64,000 nucleotides of DNA from NCBI GenBank assembly GCA_017465465.1, contig JAFTWE010000039.1:23435-87434 (forward strand), given 5' to 3'. This stretch comes from Clostridia bacterium (GTDB lineage Bacteria; Bacillota; Clostridia; Oscillospirales; Acutalibacteraceae). A program made the translations under genes and the position numbers. Under the pieces are notes generated by a model that had not been told where the DNA came from, did no database searches, and saw only the letters and a list, made by a program, of their open reading frames with translations. This document shows, one piece after another, positions 26,190 through 33,952 of the stretch. Each line of letters begins with the position of its first letter. Within the stretch, counting starts at the first letter, position 1.

Positions 26190-27074
26190 TTAAATAACCA
26201 CAAGCGCCATGATTCCTGCAAATGAGAGGGCAACTGAGGCGATTTCTCTTGCACTTGGCTTTTTGGCTGTGAAAAAGCCAAGAACGGTTGACACAATCAT
26301 AACTCCGCCCGTAACCATCGGGTACTGGGTAGAGGCAGGCACATGAACAAGAGCTATGAGCAAAAGGTAGTTTGCAACCTTGTTTAAAATTCCGTAAGCA
26401 TTGAGCTGAAAAACTGAAGCCTTATCAATTTTGGGAAGCTGTTTTCTGAGAAAAATGAGGAAAATTCCTGCAATAACCACCGTTGCCGCGGCAGAAAGAA
26501 TTGAATACCCTGCCGAGCTTGTTTTTGGGAACTCGCTTTCCTGAAAAATCTTTGAAAGCACACCTGACATTCCGTTAAAAATAAAAATTCCTGCGTAATA
26601 AATGTAGCCTTTTTTGTTGCCGTCACTTTTCTGAAAGGTGAGGCAAAGGGCAAGAGTTATAACAATAAAGCAAACTATTTTGCCCTTGGTAAGAGGCTCA
26701 CCGTAAAAGAGAATTCCTGCAACAAAGGGGAGAACCATACCGCCAAGCATTGAAAAAATTGAATAAAGTGAAAGATTTATGTAAGCCAGTGCCTTAAGGC
26801 TGCATACAATACAGGCTATCATATTAAGCGCAGTGATAACCGACATCACAAGGGTGTAAAGTGTAAATTCAAAACGAAAGCTGTTGATTGCAAGCAAAAC
26901 AAAAAGACCTGCAATGCTTCCGCCGAAAATAAAAATCATAGATGAAGCAAGGCTGTTGCCGTTTTTGGTTTCGTATTTTTCGTTAACAAGAAACTGAACG
27001 CCAAACATCACAACCGCCGCTAAAATAAGACCGTAATACAAAAAATCATTCCTTTCCAACGGACAATTATACAT
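26190..27074 (-). CDS. EamA/DMT-family transporter
   Basis: A 294-residue protein with about ten predicted membrane helices arranged as two five-helix halves, the layout of drug/metabolite transporters. Helix 4-5 GMVLPFVAGILFYGEPLTKGK is the typical end of the first half, and TKGGVMIVSTVLGFF-like helices occur in the second. The substrate cannot be inferred. ATG 27074 follows GAGGATA. Confidence 0.8.
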   Translation of the reverse strand: MYNCPLERNDFLYYGLILAAVVMFGVQFLVNEKYETKNGNSLASSMIFIFGGSIAGLFVLLAINSFRFEFTLYTLVMSVITALNMIACIVCSLKALAYINLSLYSIFSMLGGMVLPFVAGILFYGEPLTKGKIVCFIVITLALCLTFQKSDGNKKGYIYYAGIFIFNGMSGVLSKIFQESEFPKTSSAGYSILSAAATVVIAGIFLIFLRKQLPKIDKASVFQLNAYGILNKVANYLLLIALVHVPASTQYPMVTGGVMIVSTVLGFFTAKKPSAREIASVALSFAGIMALVVI

Positions 27075-27185
27075 AAAATATCCTCACAAGTCCATATAAA
27101 TTTATATTTTCCTATTGTAATTTTAATTTAATGTATGTATAATATATGGGTCGTAAGATGCGGGAGTAGTATGTTATGTATCATT

Positions 27186-27462
27186 TAGGGTGACGATAGT
27201 GATTTGAGCCTGCCCAAAAGCGAGTCTTTTTAGCGCTTTTCGGCGTTTCGAATTTGAAAGGCGATAGCCTGTCTTCATCCTCAACTGCCAAAAATCATCT
27301 AAAAATCCTTAGCTTTTGGGTCGAAGATTTTTTATCGTGAGGATTTTTGGCAATTCAAGGCACAAAACGGAGCAAATCCTATTGGATTTGCGAGTATTTT
27401 AACAAAGAAGTGACGGAAATCATCCGATAAAAAACACGGCTCAAATTACTACCGTCACCCTA
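27186..27462. mobile_element. MITE-like element with 25-base terminal inverted repeats
   Basis: The 277-base element starts with TAGGGTGACGATAGTGATTT (27186-27210 in full) and ends with its inverted copy at 27438-27462; 23 of 25 positions pair. It contains internal inverted repeats (GCCAAAAAT... near 27287 with ATTTTTGGC near 27342) and no open frame for a transposase. It fills most of the 27075-27504 gap. Confidence 0.7.
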
Positions 27463-27473
27463 CCCGCTAATAT

Positions 27474-27489
27474 CCCCGATTTTTCGGGG
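27474..27489 (+). other. Leader hairpin before the Nudix gene
   Basis: CCCCGA-TTTT-TCGGGG lies directly upstream of the GGAGGAG ribosome site (27491-27497). It could limit or stabilise translation initiation; there is no T tract, so it is not a terminator. Confidence 0.5.
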
Positions 27490-27504
27490 TGGAGGAGAAA
27501 GAAC

Positions 27505-28242
27505 ATGCTTGGGAAATATGTTCGTGTTAAAGTAACCCATCCCATTCATTCTCACAATGCGGAAGAGAATATTACCTATGACCTCAACTTTGGTCAGGTG
27601 GAGGGCAACAAACGCTTCAACCTGGCAGTCAAGGGCGCCTATATTATGGGCATCAATCATCCCGTTCGCAGTTTTGATGGCAGGGTTATAGCAATCGTCA
27701 GGTATAAAGACAATGATTCTGTCTATATCGTGGTTGCACCTAAAAGCACAAGATTTATTAACATTGATATCATCGTTGCAATGAATTTTGCCCTCGAAGG
27801 CAGAGATTACACTCTTGACTGCCTTTATGAAAGGTCCTGCGGTGCGGTGGTATTCAGAGAAATCGGCGGAATGACAAGATTTCTTCTTATTAAAAACCGC
27901 AGAAGTGCCCACTGGGGCTTCCCGAAGGGTCACGTTGAAATGGGCGAAACCGACCAGCAGACGGCTTACCGTGAGGTTCTGGAAGAAACGGGAATTCACA
28001 TCCGATTTTTACCTGGCTTTGTAACAAGAAGTCAATACAGCATCCAGGGCAAGGTTGAAAAGAGCGTAAGCATTTACCTTGCAACAACTGATGACACCAA
28101 CACAATCATTCAAAAAGAAGAAATTGAAGATTATGTCTGGCTCGGTTACGATAAGGCAAAGACCCGTCTTAAGTTTGAAAATGACCACGCAATTTTAGAT
28201 AAGGCGGTAGAATTTATCGCCAAAAATACAGTGAAAGCCTGA
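27505..28242 (+). CDS. Nudix hydrolase with an N-terminal pyrophosphatase-like domain
   Basis: A 245-residue two-domain protein. Residues 1-105 form a beta-rich domain resembling family I inorganic pyrophosphatase (VKVTHPIHSHN, MGINHPVRSFDGRVIAIVRYKDND) but lack its catalytic DDxDPxD motif. Residues 110-240 are a Nudix domain with a complete Nudix box at 142-164 (GHVEMGETDQQTAYREVLEE then TGI), most like diadenosine-polyphosphate hydrolases. It likely cleans up nucleotide derivatives. It precedes the small-export-family gene by 9 bases. Confidence 0.85.
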   Translation: MLGKYVRVKVTHPIHSHNAEENITYDLNFGQVEGNKRFNLAVKGAYIMGINHPVRSFDGRVIAIVRYKDNDSVYIVVAPKSTRFINIDIIVAMNFALEGRDYTLDCLYERSCGAVVFREIGGMTRFLLIKNRRSAHWGFPKGHVEMGETDQQTAYREVLEETGIHIRFLPGFVTRSQYSIQGKVEKSVSIYLATTDDTNTIIQKEEIEDYVWLGYDKAKTRLKFENDHAILDKAVEFIAKNTVKA

Positions 28243-28251
28243 GGAAATATT

Positions 28252-28749
28252 ATGGATGCAATAATCCAATCTTTCGTCTCCCTTTTGCAGGATAAAATCC
28301 CCGAAGAATTGGTGGTTTTTGTCATTTCTCTGTTCCCTGTGTTGGAATTGAGAGGCGGTCTTATTGCGGCAAGTCTTATAGATATTGAATGGTGGAAGGC
28401 ATTTGCTTTTTGCTTTTTAGGTAATATGCTTCCTATGCCCTTTATTCTTCTTTTTATCAGAAAGATTTTTCAGCTTATGAAAAAATGCGGACCTCTCGGC
28501 AAGATTGTGGACAAGCTTGAAGAAAAAGCTCACAAGCATTCTGATAAGGTTGAAAAATACGGCTTCTGGGGCTTGTTTATTCTGGTTGCAATTCCCTTGC
28601 CCGGAACAGGCGGCTGGACAGGCGCTCTTGTTGCCGCGCTTATGGATTTGAGAATGAAAAAAGCCTTGCCTGCGATTGCATTAGGCGTTTTGGTGGCAGG
28701 CATAATCGTAGGCACTCTTTCTTATGGAATTGTAGGTCTTTTTAATTAA
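28252..28749 (+). CDS. Small multidrug export family (Sm_multidrug_ex) membrane protein
   Basis: A 165-residue membrane protein with about four helices. The early FPVLELRGGLIAAS motif (residues 28-41) and the IPLPGTGGWTGALVAALM motif (113-130) are characteristic of this family. The name comes from limited evidence, and transport function is not established. It follows the Nudix gene by 9 bases and ends at a strong terminator. Confidence 0.85.
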   Translation: MDAIIQSFVSLLQDKIPEELVVFVISLFPVLELRGGLIAASLIDIEWWKAFAFCFLGNMLPMPFILLFIRKIFQLMKKCGPLGKIVDKLEEKAHKHSDKVEKYGFWGLFILVAIPLPGTGGWTGALVAALMDLRMKKALPAIALGVLVAGIIVGTLSYGIVGLFN

Positions 28750-28759
28750 ATAAAAATTT

Positions 28760-28789
28760 AACGCAGGAGTTTCGGCTCCTGCGTTTTTT
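28760..28789 (+). terminator. Terminator after the Nudix operon
   Basis: AACGCAGGAG (28760-28769), loop TTTCGG, CTCCTGCGTT (28776-28785), then TTTT. Confidence 0.9.
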
Positions 28790-28910
28790 AGCCTCCCCTG
28801 TGTAAGGGGAGGTGGGTTTCGCTTGTCGAAACTCGGAGGGGTTGTCAAGTCAACAATCCCTCAGTCTTTTTGCTACGCAAAAATCCAGCTCCCTTTACAC
28901 AAGGGAGCCT
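28790..28910. mobile_element. Short MITE-like repeat with inverted ends
   Basis: The 121-base element is bounded by 26-base imperfect inverted repeats (left AGCCTCCCCTGTGTAAGG..., right ...CCCTTTACACAAGGGAGCCT; about 21 of 26 match). It contains inner palindromes GTTTCGCTTGTCGAAAC, TTGTCAAGTCAACAA and TTTTTGCTACGCAAAAA. It carries no gene. A lone end occurs at 26078-26102. Confidence 0.65.
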
Positions 28911-28923
28911 GAATATAAAATTT

Positions 28924-28953
28924 AACGCAGAGGTTGTGTCCTCTGCGTTTTTG
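28924..28953. terminator. Terminator between converging genes
   Basis: AACGCAGAGG (28924-28933) and CCTCTGCGTT (28940-28949) with a TTTTT run on the plus strand. The stem is nearly the same as that at 28760, so the repeat element sits between two sister terminators. Confidence 0.7.
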
Positions 28954-28992
28954 TTCTGTATATATCCCTATTGAGATAGGTGGGATTGTTCT

Positions 28993-30330
28993 TTATATCA
29001 TAGAAAAAAGAGTTTTGAAGAATGAAATTATTGCAGTGAAAAAATTGGCATCTGAGTCCGTTGTGTTGTCGGTTACCTCAAAAGAATCAATGACTTCGTC
29101 TGTATCGGTGCGATAAGTTGTGCCCACAATCGCATCGTCGGTAAATGTAAATGCTGTGTAGGTGGGAACACGCACATCAAAGGCAGAAACAGTAAAGGAA
29201 GCGGTTGTTTCGGGAAGCGGGTCGTAGTTACTGCCTGAAGCTGAGGAGGACTGAACATACACCGTACCCTCGCCGTCTGTGGCTTTGCCTGCATACATAG
29301 TGTCTGTGCGTGAATAAAAATGGTCGTGTCCGCTCAGGCACAGGTCTATATCGTATAAATCATAGAGCGATGAAAAGTAAAGTCTTTCTTCTGAAAAATC
29401 ATCGTCGCTTAATGAGGCTGAATAAGGGTTGTGGTGCATTGTAACAACTCTCCACTTGGTGTCGGGATATGCACGTGTGGCTTCACGCAAAACCTTTGCG
29501 GTGTCAAGCATAAAGTTGTTGTTTGAGTTGATTGTAATAAAAAGCACATCGCCGTAAGTGTAATAATATCCCGTTCCGGCTTCACTTGGCATAAGCTCGT
29601 CAACCTCGTTGGGGTTGTTAAAAATTTCGCCGTAAAGCGTAGAATCATCGTCGTGGTTGCCGATGGTGTTGGCAACAGGCAGAGAGCGCAAGGCTTCGGG
29701 CGAAAGGTAAGCCTTCATCTGAACAAGGCTGTCGGGCGATTGAAACTGGTCACCGCCTGAAATTGCAAAAGCGGCATTGGGGTAAGCTGTGAGCATTTTA
29801 TCAACCGTATAGTTCCAGCCGCAGGTGTCACGGATAAGTATTTCTTCAAGTGTTTCGTCGCCTGAACGCCCGATTTGTGCATCGGAAACATAGAGAACGG
29901 TGAAATCGTCTGCCGGCTGAACCGTAAACGGCTGTGCTTGGCTGAAAACGCCGTTTTCTGTGTATGAATAGTAATAGGTTTTGCCGGGCTCAAGTCCTGT
30001 TACGGTAACCTTGTTTGATTTGAGGTTTTCGATAGCGTCGGCAGTGGTGACGTCAAACTCTTTGGCGTCAGACATATCACTGTTTTGTGAAACCCTGAAA
30101 GAGGGATTACTGTCTGCCGAGCCTGACAGCCACGCAAAACGAAGCTCGCCGACTGCGGCACCGGGAGTAACAGAAATCACCGTGTCATCAGCCTGTATTT
30201 GTGACCATCTCGGTGAAAACTCTGTGAGCACTTCGTCTTTATATGCAAAGCCCGGCTCCGCAAAAGCCGTAATGCTCATAATAAGAGTAAGAACAAGAAC
30301 AACTGCTATTGTTTTGATTGTTTTCTTCAT
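28993..30330 (-). CDS. Secreted metallophosphatase with an N-terminal Fn3-like domain
   Basis: A 445-residue exported protein of the purple-acid-phosphatase-like group. The signal peptide ends in AFA (residue 24). Residues 40-140 form a fibronectin type III-like domain (VTVTGLEPGKTYYYSY). The metallophosphoesterase domain then shows VSDAQ (Asp150), SGGDQ (191-195), GNHD (224-227), MHHNPY (298-303) and SGHDHFY (333-339), a full metal set. The C-terminus has a hydrophobic ISFFKTLFSMI tail. Phosphate scavenging outside the cell is the likely role. Confidence 0.9.
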   Translation of the reverse strand: MKKTIKTIAVVLVLTLIMSITAFAEPGFAYKDEVLTEFSPRWSQIQADDTVISVTPGAAVGELRFAWLSGSADSNPSFRVSQNSDMSDAKEFDVTTADAIENLKSNKVTVTGLEPGKTYYYSYTENGVFSQAQPFTVQPADDFTVLYVSDAQIGRSGDETLEEILIRDTCGWNYTVDKMLTAYPNAAFAISGGDQFQSPDSLVQMKAYLSPEALRSLPVANTIGNHDDDSTLYGEIFNNPNEVDELMPSEAGTGYYYTYGDVLFITINSNNNFMLDTAKVLREATRAYPDTKWRVVTMHHNPYSASLSDDDFSEERLYFSSLYDLYDIDLCLSGHDHFYSRTDTMYAGKATDGEGTVYVQSSSASGSNYDPLPETTASFTVSAFDVRVPTYTAFTFTDDAIVGTTYRTDTDEVIDSFEVTDNTTDSDANFFTAIISFFKTLFSMI

Positions 30331-30386
30331 ATTGATTCCTCCAATTCCATACTAATAATTTAATACTAAAACTGAAATTTGTCAAC

Positions 30387-30417
30387 GAAAAAAAGCAGCT
30401 CACTTTTGCGAGCTGCT
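30387..30417 (-). terminator. Terminator of the peptidase-ppa unit
   Basis: AGCAGCTC (30394-30401) and GAGCTGCT (30410-30417) form the stem, followed on the minus strand by a run of seven T (30387-30393). Confidence 0.85.
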
Positions 30418-30447
30418 GAGGTTACCTTAACAAAAGGTTGAATTAGA

Positions 30448-31017
30448 TTAAATTCCGTCAAATACACCGTGGTGCTTATTGAGAAGCATATACAAGTTAT
30501 TTTTGTAGCTCTCGATTGTTTGCTCGATGATTTCAACCGCAGCCTCTTTACCGCGGATTGTGTCAACAGATGTTTTCTTTCCGCCCTCAAGCATTTTGTA
30601 AACCTCAAAGAAATGCTTCATTTCGTTATAAACATGGTCAGGAAGCTCTTCAAGATTTTTGTATGAATTATATGTGGGGTCGTTAAAGGGGATTGCGATA
30701 ATTTTGTCATCCTTTTTGCCGCCGTCGGTCATAGTAATTACGCCGATTGGATAACAGCGCACAAGGGTGAGCTGATTGATTTTTTCTGAGCAGAGAACAA
30801 GCACATCCAACGGGTCCTCGTCGTCGGCATAGGTTCTGGGAATAAAGCCGTAGTTGGCGGGGTAGTGGGTTGAAGTGTAAAGAATTCGGTCAAGGAGCAT
30901 AAGACCTGTTTCTTTATCAAGCTCATATTTATTTTTGCTTCCCTTTGTGATTTCAATAACTGCATAAAAATCGGTAGGAGTGATTTTTTCAGCGGCTATG
31001 TCATGCCAGATGTTCAT
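30448..31017 (-). CDS. ppa: Inorganic pyrophosphatase, family I
   Basis: A 189-residue soluble enzyme that hydrolyses pyrophosphate. The signature DDEDPLD (65-71) contains the catalytic and metal-binding aspartates, and HYPANYGFIPRTY (51-63) is typical. Its start overlaps the stop of the dockerin peptidase gene by four bases (ATGA), so this housekeeping enzyme is translationally linked to a secreted peptidase, an unusual pairing. Confidence 0.95.
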   Translation of the reverse strand: MNIWHDIAAEKITPTDFYAVIEITKGSKNKYELDKETGLMLLDRILYTSTHYPANYGFIPRTYADDEDPLDVLVLCSEKINQLTLVRCYPIGVITMTDGGKKDDKIIAIPFNDPTYNSYKNLEELPDHVYNEMKHFFEVYKMLEGGKKTSVDTIRGKEAAVEIIEQTIESYKNNLYMLLNKHHGVFDGI

Positions 31018-32870
31018 TTTTTGCCTCCTGATTTAATATATTCTTCTAACAGCTTCAGGTCTGCCGTGGAAAGTGTACCGTCAAAGTCAAGGTCACCTGC
31101 CGCGGCATCCTTGTCGTCATAAAAAACTTCCGCTTTAAGTATCAGGCTCAGAAGCTCATAGTCATTCTTGTTCACTTCTCCGTCATCGTCAATGTCGCCG
31201 TAAAATGAAATTTCAAGGCTGTCAATGAGGTTGCCCAATGTGTCATAAAGCATAACAAATCCGTTTTCATAAACGGCATCTCTGTTATAAAACTGATTGA
31301 TGATGTAATCGGTGCTCATTTGAAGATAAACACCTGTAAGGTATCCGAGGCTCATTCTGAAGGTGGATTTACCCTTCAGCGCCAACTGCATTTCATCGGT
31401 AAAAGCCTTGATACAAACGTTATTATATCCCTCTTGTGCCGAATCAGTCCATTGAGAATAATCGTCACCAACGGTGAAATAGCTGACTCCCTCTTCGGCG
31501 GAATAAGAGCGGTTGTGCGCTCCGTCAAAGCCCTCGGGGTATTCCAGAGGGATGCAGGCGTTATAGCCGTCGGGCACGGTGATGCTCACCACAACGCTGT
31601 ATCGGCTGCCTGCCTTAATCGGAACCGGCTCGTCAAGCTCTACGGTGTAATATCCGCGGTGGTCAAGATGGCCTGATTTTTCGGCAGATAATTTACCGTC
31701 GGTAGGCAGGTCATCTTCATCAAGGAGAGTGAAAACCCTGACGGTGTAATCCACATCATTCTGAACGGTGTGGAATGAAACAGCCTTTAATGCTTCAAGG
31801 CTGTCAGCGGTGAAAACATTTGCCATTGTCATTTTGTTTTCACCTGTGATATATGCCCAGCCCTTGTAGCCGAAGCCGTCATATTGATAGATGTTGTCAT
31901 AATTGTCGGCACTTTCCATTTCGTAAGTAACGAAGCAGGAAAGTGAGGGGTCACAGTAAGAAACCCAACAGTAGCCGTCGGTTCCCCAATATTCACCCCA
32001 GGAATTTTTAACGAGCCACGCGCCGTCACGCTCAGGGGCGCGCTTGAAATTATCCTTGCTGAAATCATCGTCCCAGCCGACGATAACGGCGGTGTGGTTG
32101 GTGTTGGTTACACTTTTTTGATAATATGCCGCACCGTTGTCGGAATAATTTAAAAATGACTGAGAGTAATAAAATGAAACGGTGATTGAGCCGTTGTCAA
32201 TAATTGCCTGCTTAATGCCTGTTTCATCGTCAGGCGAAATGTATTTTGAATTTTGCAGATGAGCGTAAGAGGAATAACGGTTTTCTTCACCGTAATTGCC
32301 CATAGCCTCGGGGAAGCCGTTGAAGGGCGCGTTTTCTTCTTTTTCGGCACCTGACCAGCGGGCAAGGGCAAAAACAGAGCGCATCCAGTTGCCGCCGTCG
32401 GTATAAGGGGAGTCAGAAAAAATTCCGTCGCCGCAGGTGGGGTCTGCCTCATTGTCACTAAGGCTACGAAGCCCAAACCAGGTGAGGTGAGCCTCAGAAT
32501 AATCCACAGTATTTACATCTTCAAAGCCGCTTTTAACAGCGCTTGATTCGGCGGCAGAAATTGCCGCAAAGGACCAGCAGGCACCCGTACTTGCCTGATT
32601 TTTAACAGAGGTTACAAGGCCCTGCTCTCTTGCGTCATAACTAAAGGGGATAACGGTGTCGGGCGGTGTGGGTGTTTCCTGGTCAGAAAACTCACTGTCA
32701 TAAACGGTGTTGCCGTCCTTATCCTTCAGCATAATATTAAAATCAACAGTATCAACCACGCTTATGATTTCAAGCTGTTGCTCAATGTCGTGGGGGTTGA
32801 TGATGTTTGCCAGGGGCGGAAAAATCGCGATGATAATGCTTAATAAAAAGCTGATTACGGTTCTTATCAC
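31014..32870 (-). CDS. Secreted C1A (papain-like) cysteine peptidase with a type I dockerin
   Basis: A 618-residue exported peptidase. A signal sequence (residues 1-22) and a short propeptide-like segment precede the papain domain: oxyanion Gln92, Cys98 in STGACWSFAAIS, His259 in NHTAVIVGWDD and Asn289 in VKNSWGEYWG. A beta-sandwich of the lectin-like kind found after such peptidases follows (about 330-490). The C-terminus is a type I dockerin with two calcium loops, DIDDDGEVNKND (559-570) and DLDFDGTLSTAD (593-604). It should dock onto a cohesin on the cell surface or in a secreted complex; no cohesin is in this window. Start is GTG 32870 after GGAGGAG. Confidence 0.9.
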   Translation of the reverse strand: MIRTVISFLLSIIIAIFPPLANIINPHDIEQQLEIISVVDTVDFNIMLKDKDGNTVYDSEFSDQETPTPPDTVIPFSYDAREQGLVTSVKNQASTGACWSFAAISAAESSAVKSGFEDVNTVDYSEAHLTWFGLRSLSDNEADPTCGDGIFSDSPYTDGGNWMRSVFALARWSGAEKEENAPFNGFPEAMGNYGEENRYSSYAHLQNSKYISPDDETGIKQAIIDNGSITVSFYYSQSFLNYSDNGAAYYQKSVTNTNHTAVIVGWDDDFSKDNFKRAPERDGAWLVKNSWGEYWGTDGYCWVSYCDPSLSCFVTYEMESADNYDNIYQYDGFGYKGWAYITGENKMTMANVFTADSLEALKAVSFHTVQNDVDYTVRVFTLLDEDDLPTDGKLSAEKSGHLDHRGYYTVELDEPVPIKAGSRYSVVVSITVPDGYNACIPLEYPEGFDGAHNRSYSAEEGVSYFTVGDDYSQWTDSAQEGYNNVCIKAFTDEMQLALKGKSTFRMSLGYLTGVYLQMSTDYIINQFYNRDAVYENGFVMLYDTLGNLIDSLEISFYGDIDDDGEVNKNDYELLSLILKAEVFYDDKDAAAGDLDFDGTLSTADLKLLEEYIKSGGKK

Positions 32871-32890
32871 GTGAACTCCTCCTTTTTATT

Positions 32891-32919
32891 ATAATAGCAT
32901 TAAAAGTCAGCTAATTCAA
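32891..32919 (-). promoter_or_regulatory. Promoter of the dockerin peptidase-ppa unit
   Basis: On the minus strand TTGAAT (32914-32919), a 17-base spacer and TATTAT (32891-32896), with an extended TGC before the -10 box. Confidence 0.65.
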
Positions 32920-32928
32920 GTGGAATTG

Positions 32929-32957
32929 TTGACAATCTGCCTCAAAGGGGTTAAAAT
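32929..32957 (+). promoter_or_regulatory. Promoter of the 33.0 kb repeat protein gene
   Basis: Consensus TTGACA (32929-32934), a 17-base spacer and TAAAAT (32952-32957). Confidence 0.7.
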
Positions 32958-32987
32958 GAGTCTACCGACAATTACGGAGGAAAAGAA

Positions 32988-33758
32988 ATGAAAAGCAAAA
33001 AAGCTAAAATTATTATAATAATCGTGGCTGTGTTGGTTGTGGTTGCCGCTGCCGTTGTTGGCATTGTGGGCTATAACGCAGGCTGGTTCGGCGGCGAAAA
33101 GGAGCCTGAGCTCAAGCAGGTTTATGACGAAAGCGGAAGCTATGTTGTCAGAGATGAATATTATAACAGCGAAGACCGGCTTGAATATGTGGTTATCAAG
33201 GGCTACAGTGACACAGAGCACAAAAAGCTTTCAAGAGAAACATATAAATCCGGCGAAGATAAGCTTATGAAAATTGTTCACTACAATGACGGCGGTCAGA
33301 TTTCAAGTGTGGACGAATATAACGGCGAAATTCCTCAGCCCGTTGTTCACCGTGAATATGCAAACGGCGAGCCTACAGGTTCATATTTTACTTATGAATA
33401 CACAGACGGCGGCGATATTCTCAAATCCATTGAATATGACGCTAACAATGAAATTGTTAAAACCGTTAAAAGAGAGTATAACGACAAGGGAGCAATCACC
33501 CTTTACCTTGAAACAGGCAAAGAGGGAAATCAGATTGCCAAAACCGTGTATGAATATAACAACGAAGGTCAGGAAAGCGTAGTTACCTTCTATGACGGTG
33601 ACGGCGTAACCGGTTATGTTGAGTATGAATACAGCAAGGACGGCAAGAGAACAAAGATGAGCGAATATGTTGGCGGTGAGCTCAGCAGTTACCGCACATA
33701 TACTTATGATGAAAACGGCACCGCTCAGGAAACTATCCATTACCCTGACGAAAAATAA
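32988..33758 (+). CDS. Membrane-anchored protein with YD/MORN-like repeats
   Basis: A 256-residue protein. A Lys-rich start and one membrane helix (residues 8-30) lead to an extracytoplasmic domain of degenerate repeats of about 22-25 residues, built around EYxxxGxxxxxxxY (for example TVKREYNDKGAITLYL, TVYEYNNEGQESVVTFY, EYEYSKDGKRTKMSEY). Such beta-hairpin repeats recall YD or YwqK-like repeats. No enzyme motif is present, and a wall-associated binding role is a guess. The gene has a strong promoter and its own terminator. Confidence 0.7.
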   Translation: MKSKKAKIIIIIVAVLVVVAAAVVGIVGYNAGWFGGEKEPELKQVYDESGSYVVRDEYYNSEDRLEYVVIKGYSDTEHKKLSRETYKSGEDKLMKIVHYNDGGQISSVDEYNGEIPQPVVHREYANGEPTGSYFTYEYTDGGDILKSIEYDANNEIVKTVKREYNDKGAITLYLETGKEGNQIAKTVYEYNNEGQESVVTFYDGDGVTGYVEYEYSKDGKRTKMSEYVGGELSSYRTYTYDENGTAQETIHYPDEK

Positions 33759-33770
33759 TTGACTTTTTGA

Positions 33771-33801
33771 AGCATCGGGATTTATGCCCGATGCTTTTTT
33801 G
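33771..33801 (+). terminator. Terminator before the glycogen operon
   Basis: AGCATCGGG (33771-33779) pairs with CCCGATGCT (33787-33795), then TTTTT. Confidence 0.9.
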
Positions 33802-33888
33802 TGGAGAAAATGAGAGAATTTTGTAACAAACTATACAAATGGGTGGTAATAAAACCAAAGTTTTTTTGAATATAATAGTCAAAAACTA

Positions 33889-33916
33889 TTGAATATTGAA
33901 AAAAGTCTGCTATAAT
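33889..33916 (+). promoter_or_regulatory. Promoter of the glycogen operon
   Basis: TTGAAT (33889-33894), a 16-base spacer and perfect TATAAT (33911-33916) preceded by an extended TGC. GAAAGGATG is the ribosome site before ATG 33953. Confidence 0.7.
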
Positions 33917-33952
33917 AAAAAATGTATAGTTGCGTGAAAGGATGTGTAAGAA

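Noticed and set aside
27460..27999. 179-residue minus-strand frame opposite the Nudix gene
   Set aside because: It covers the Nudix box in antisense and starts inside it; no support.
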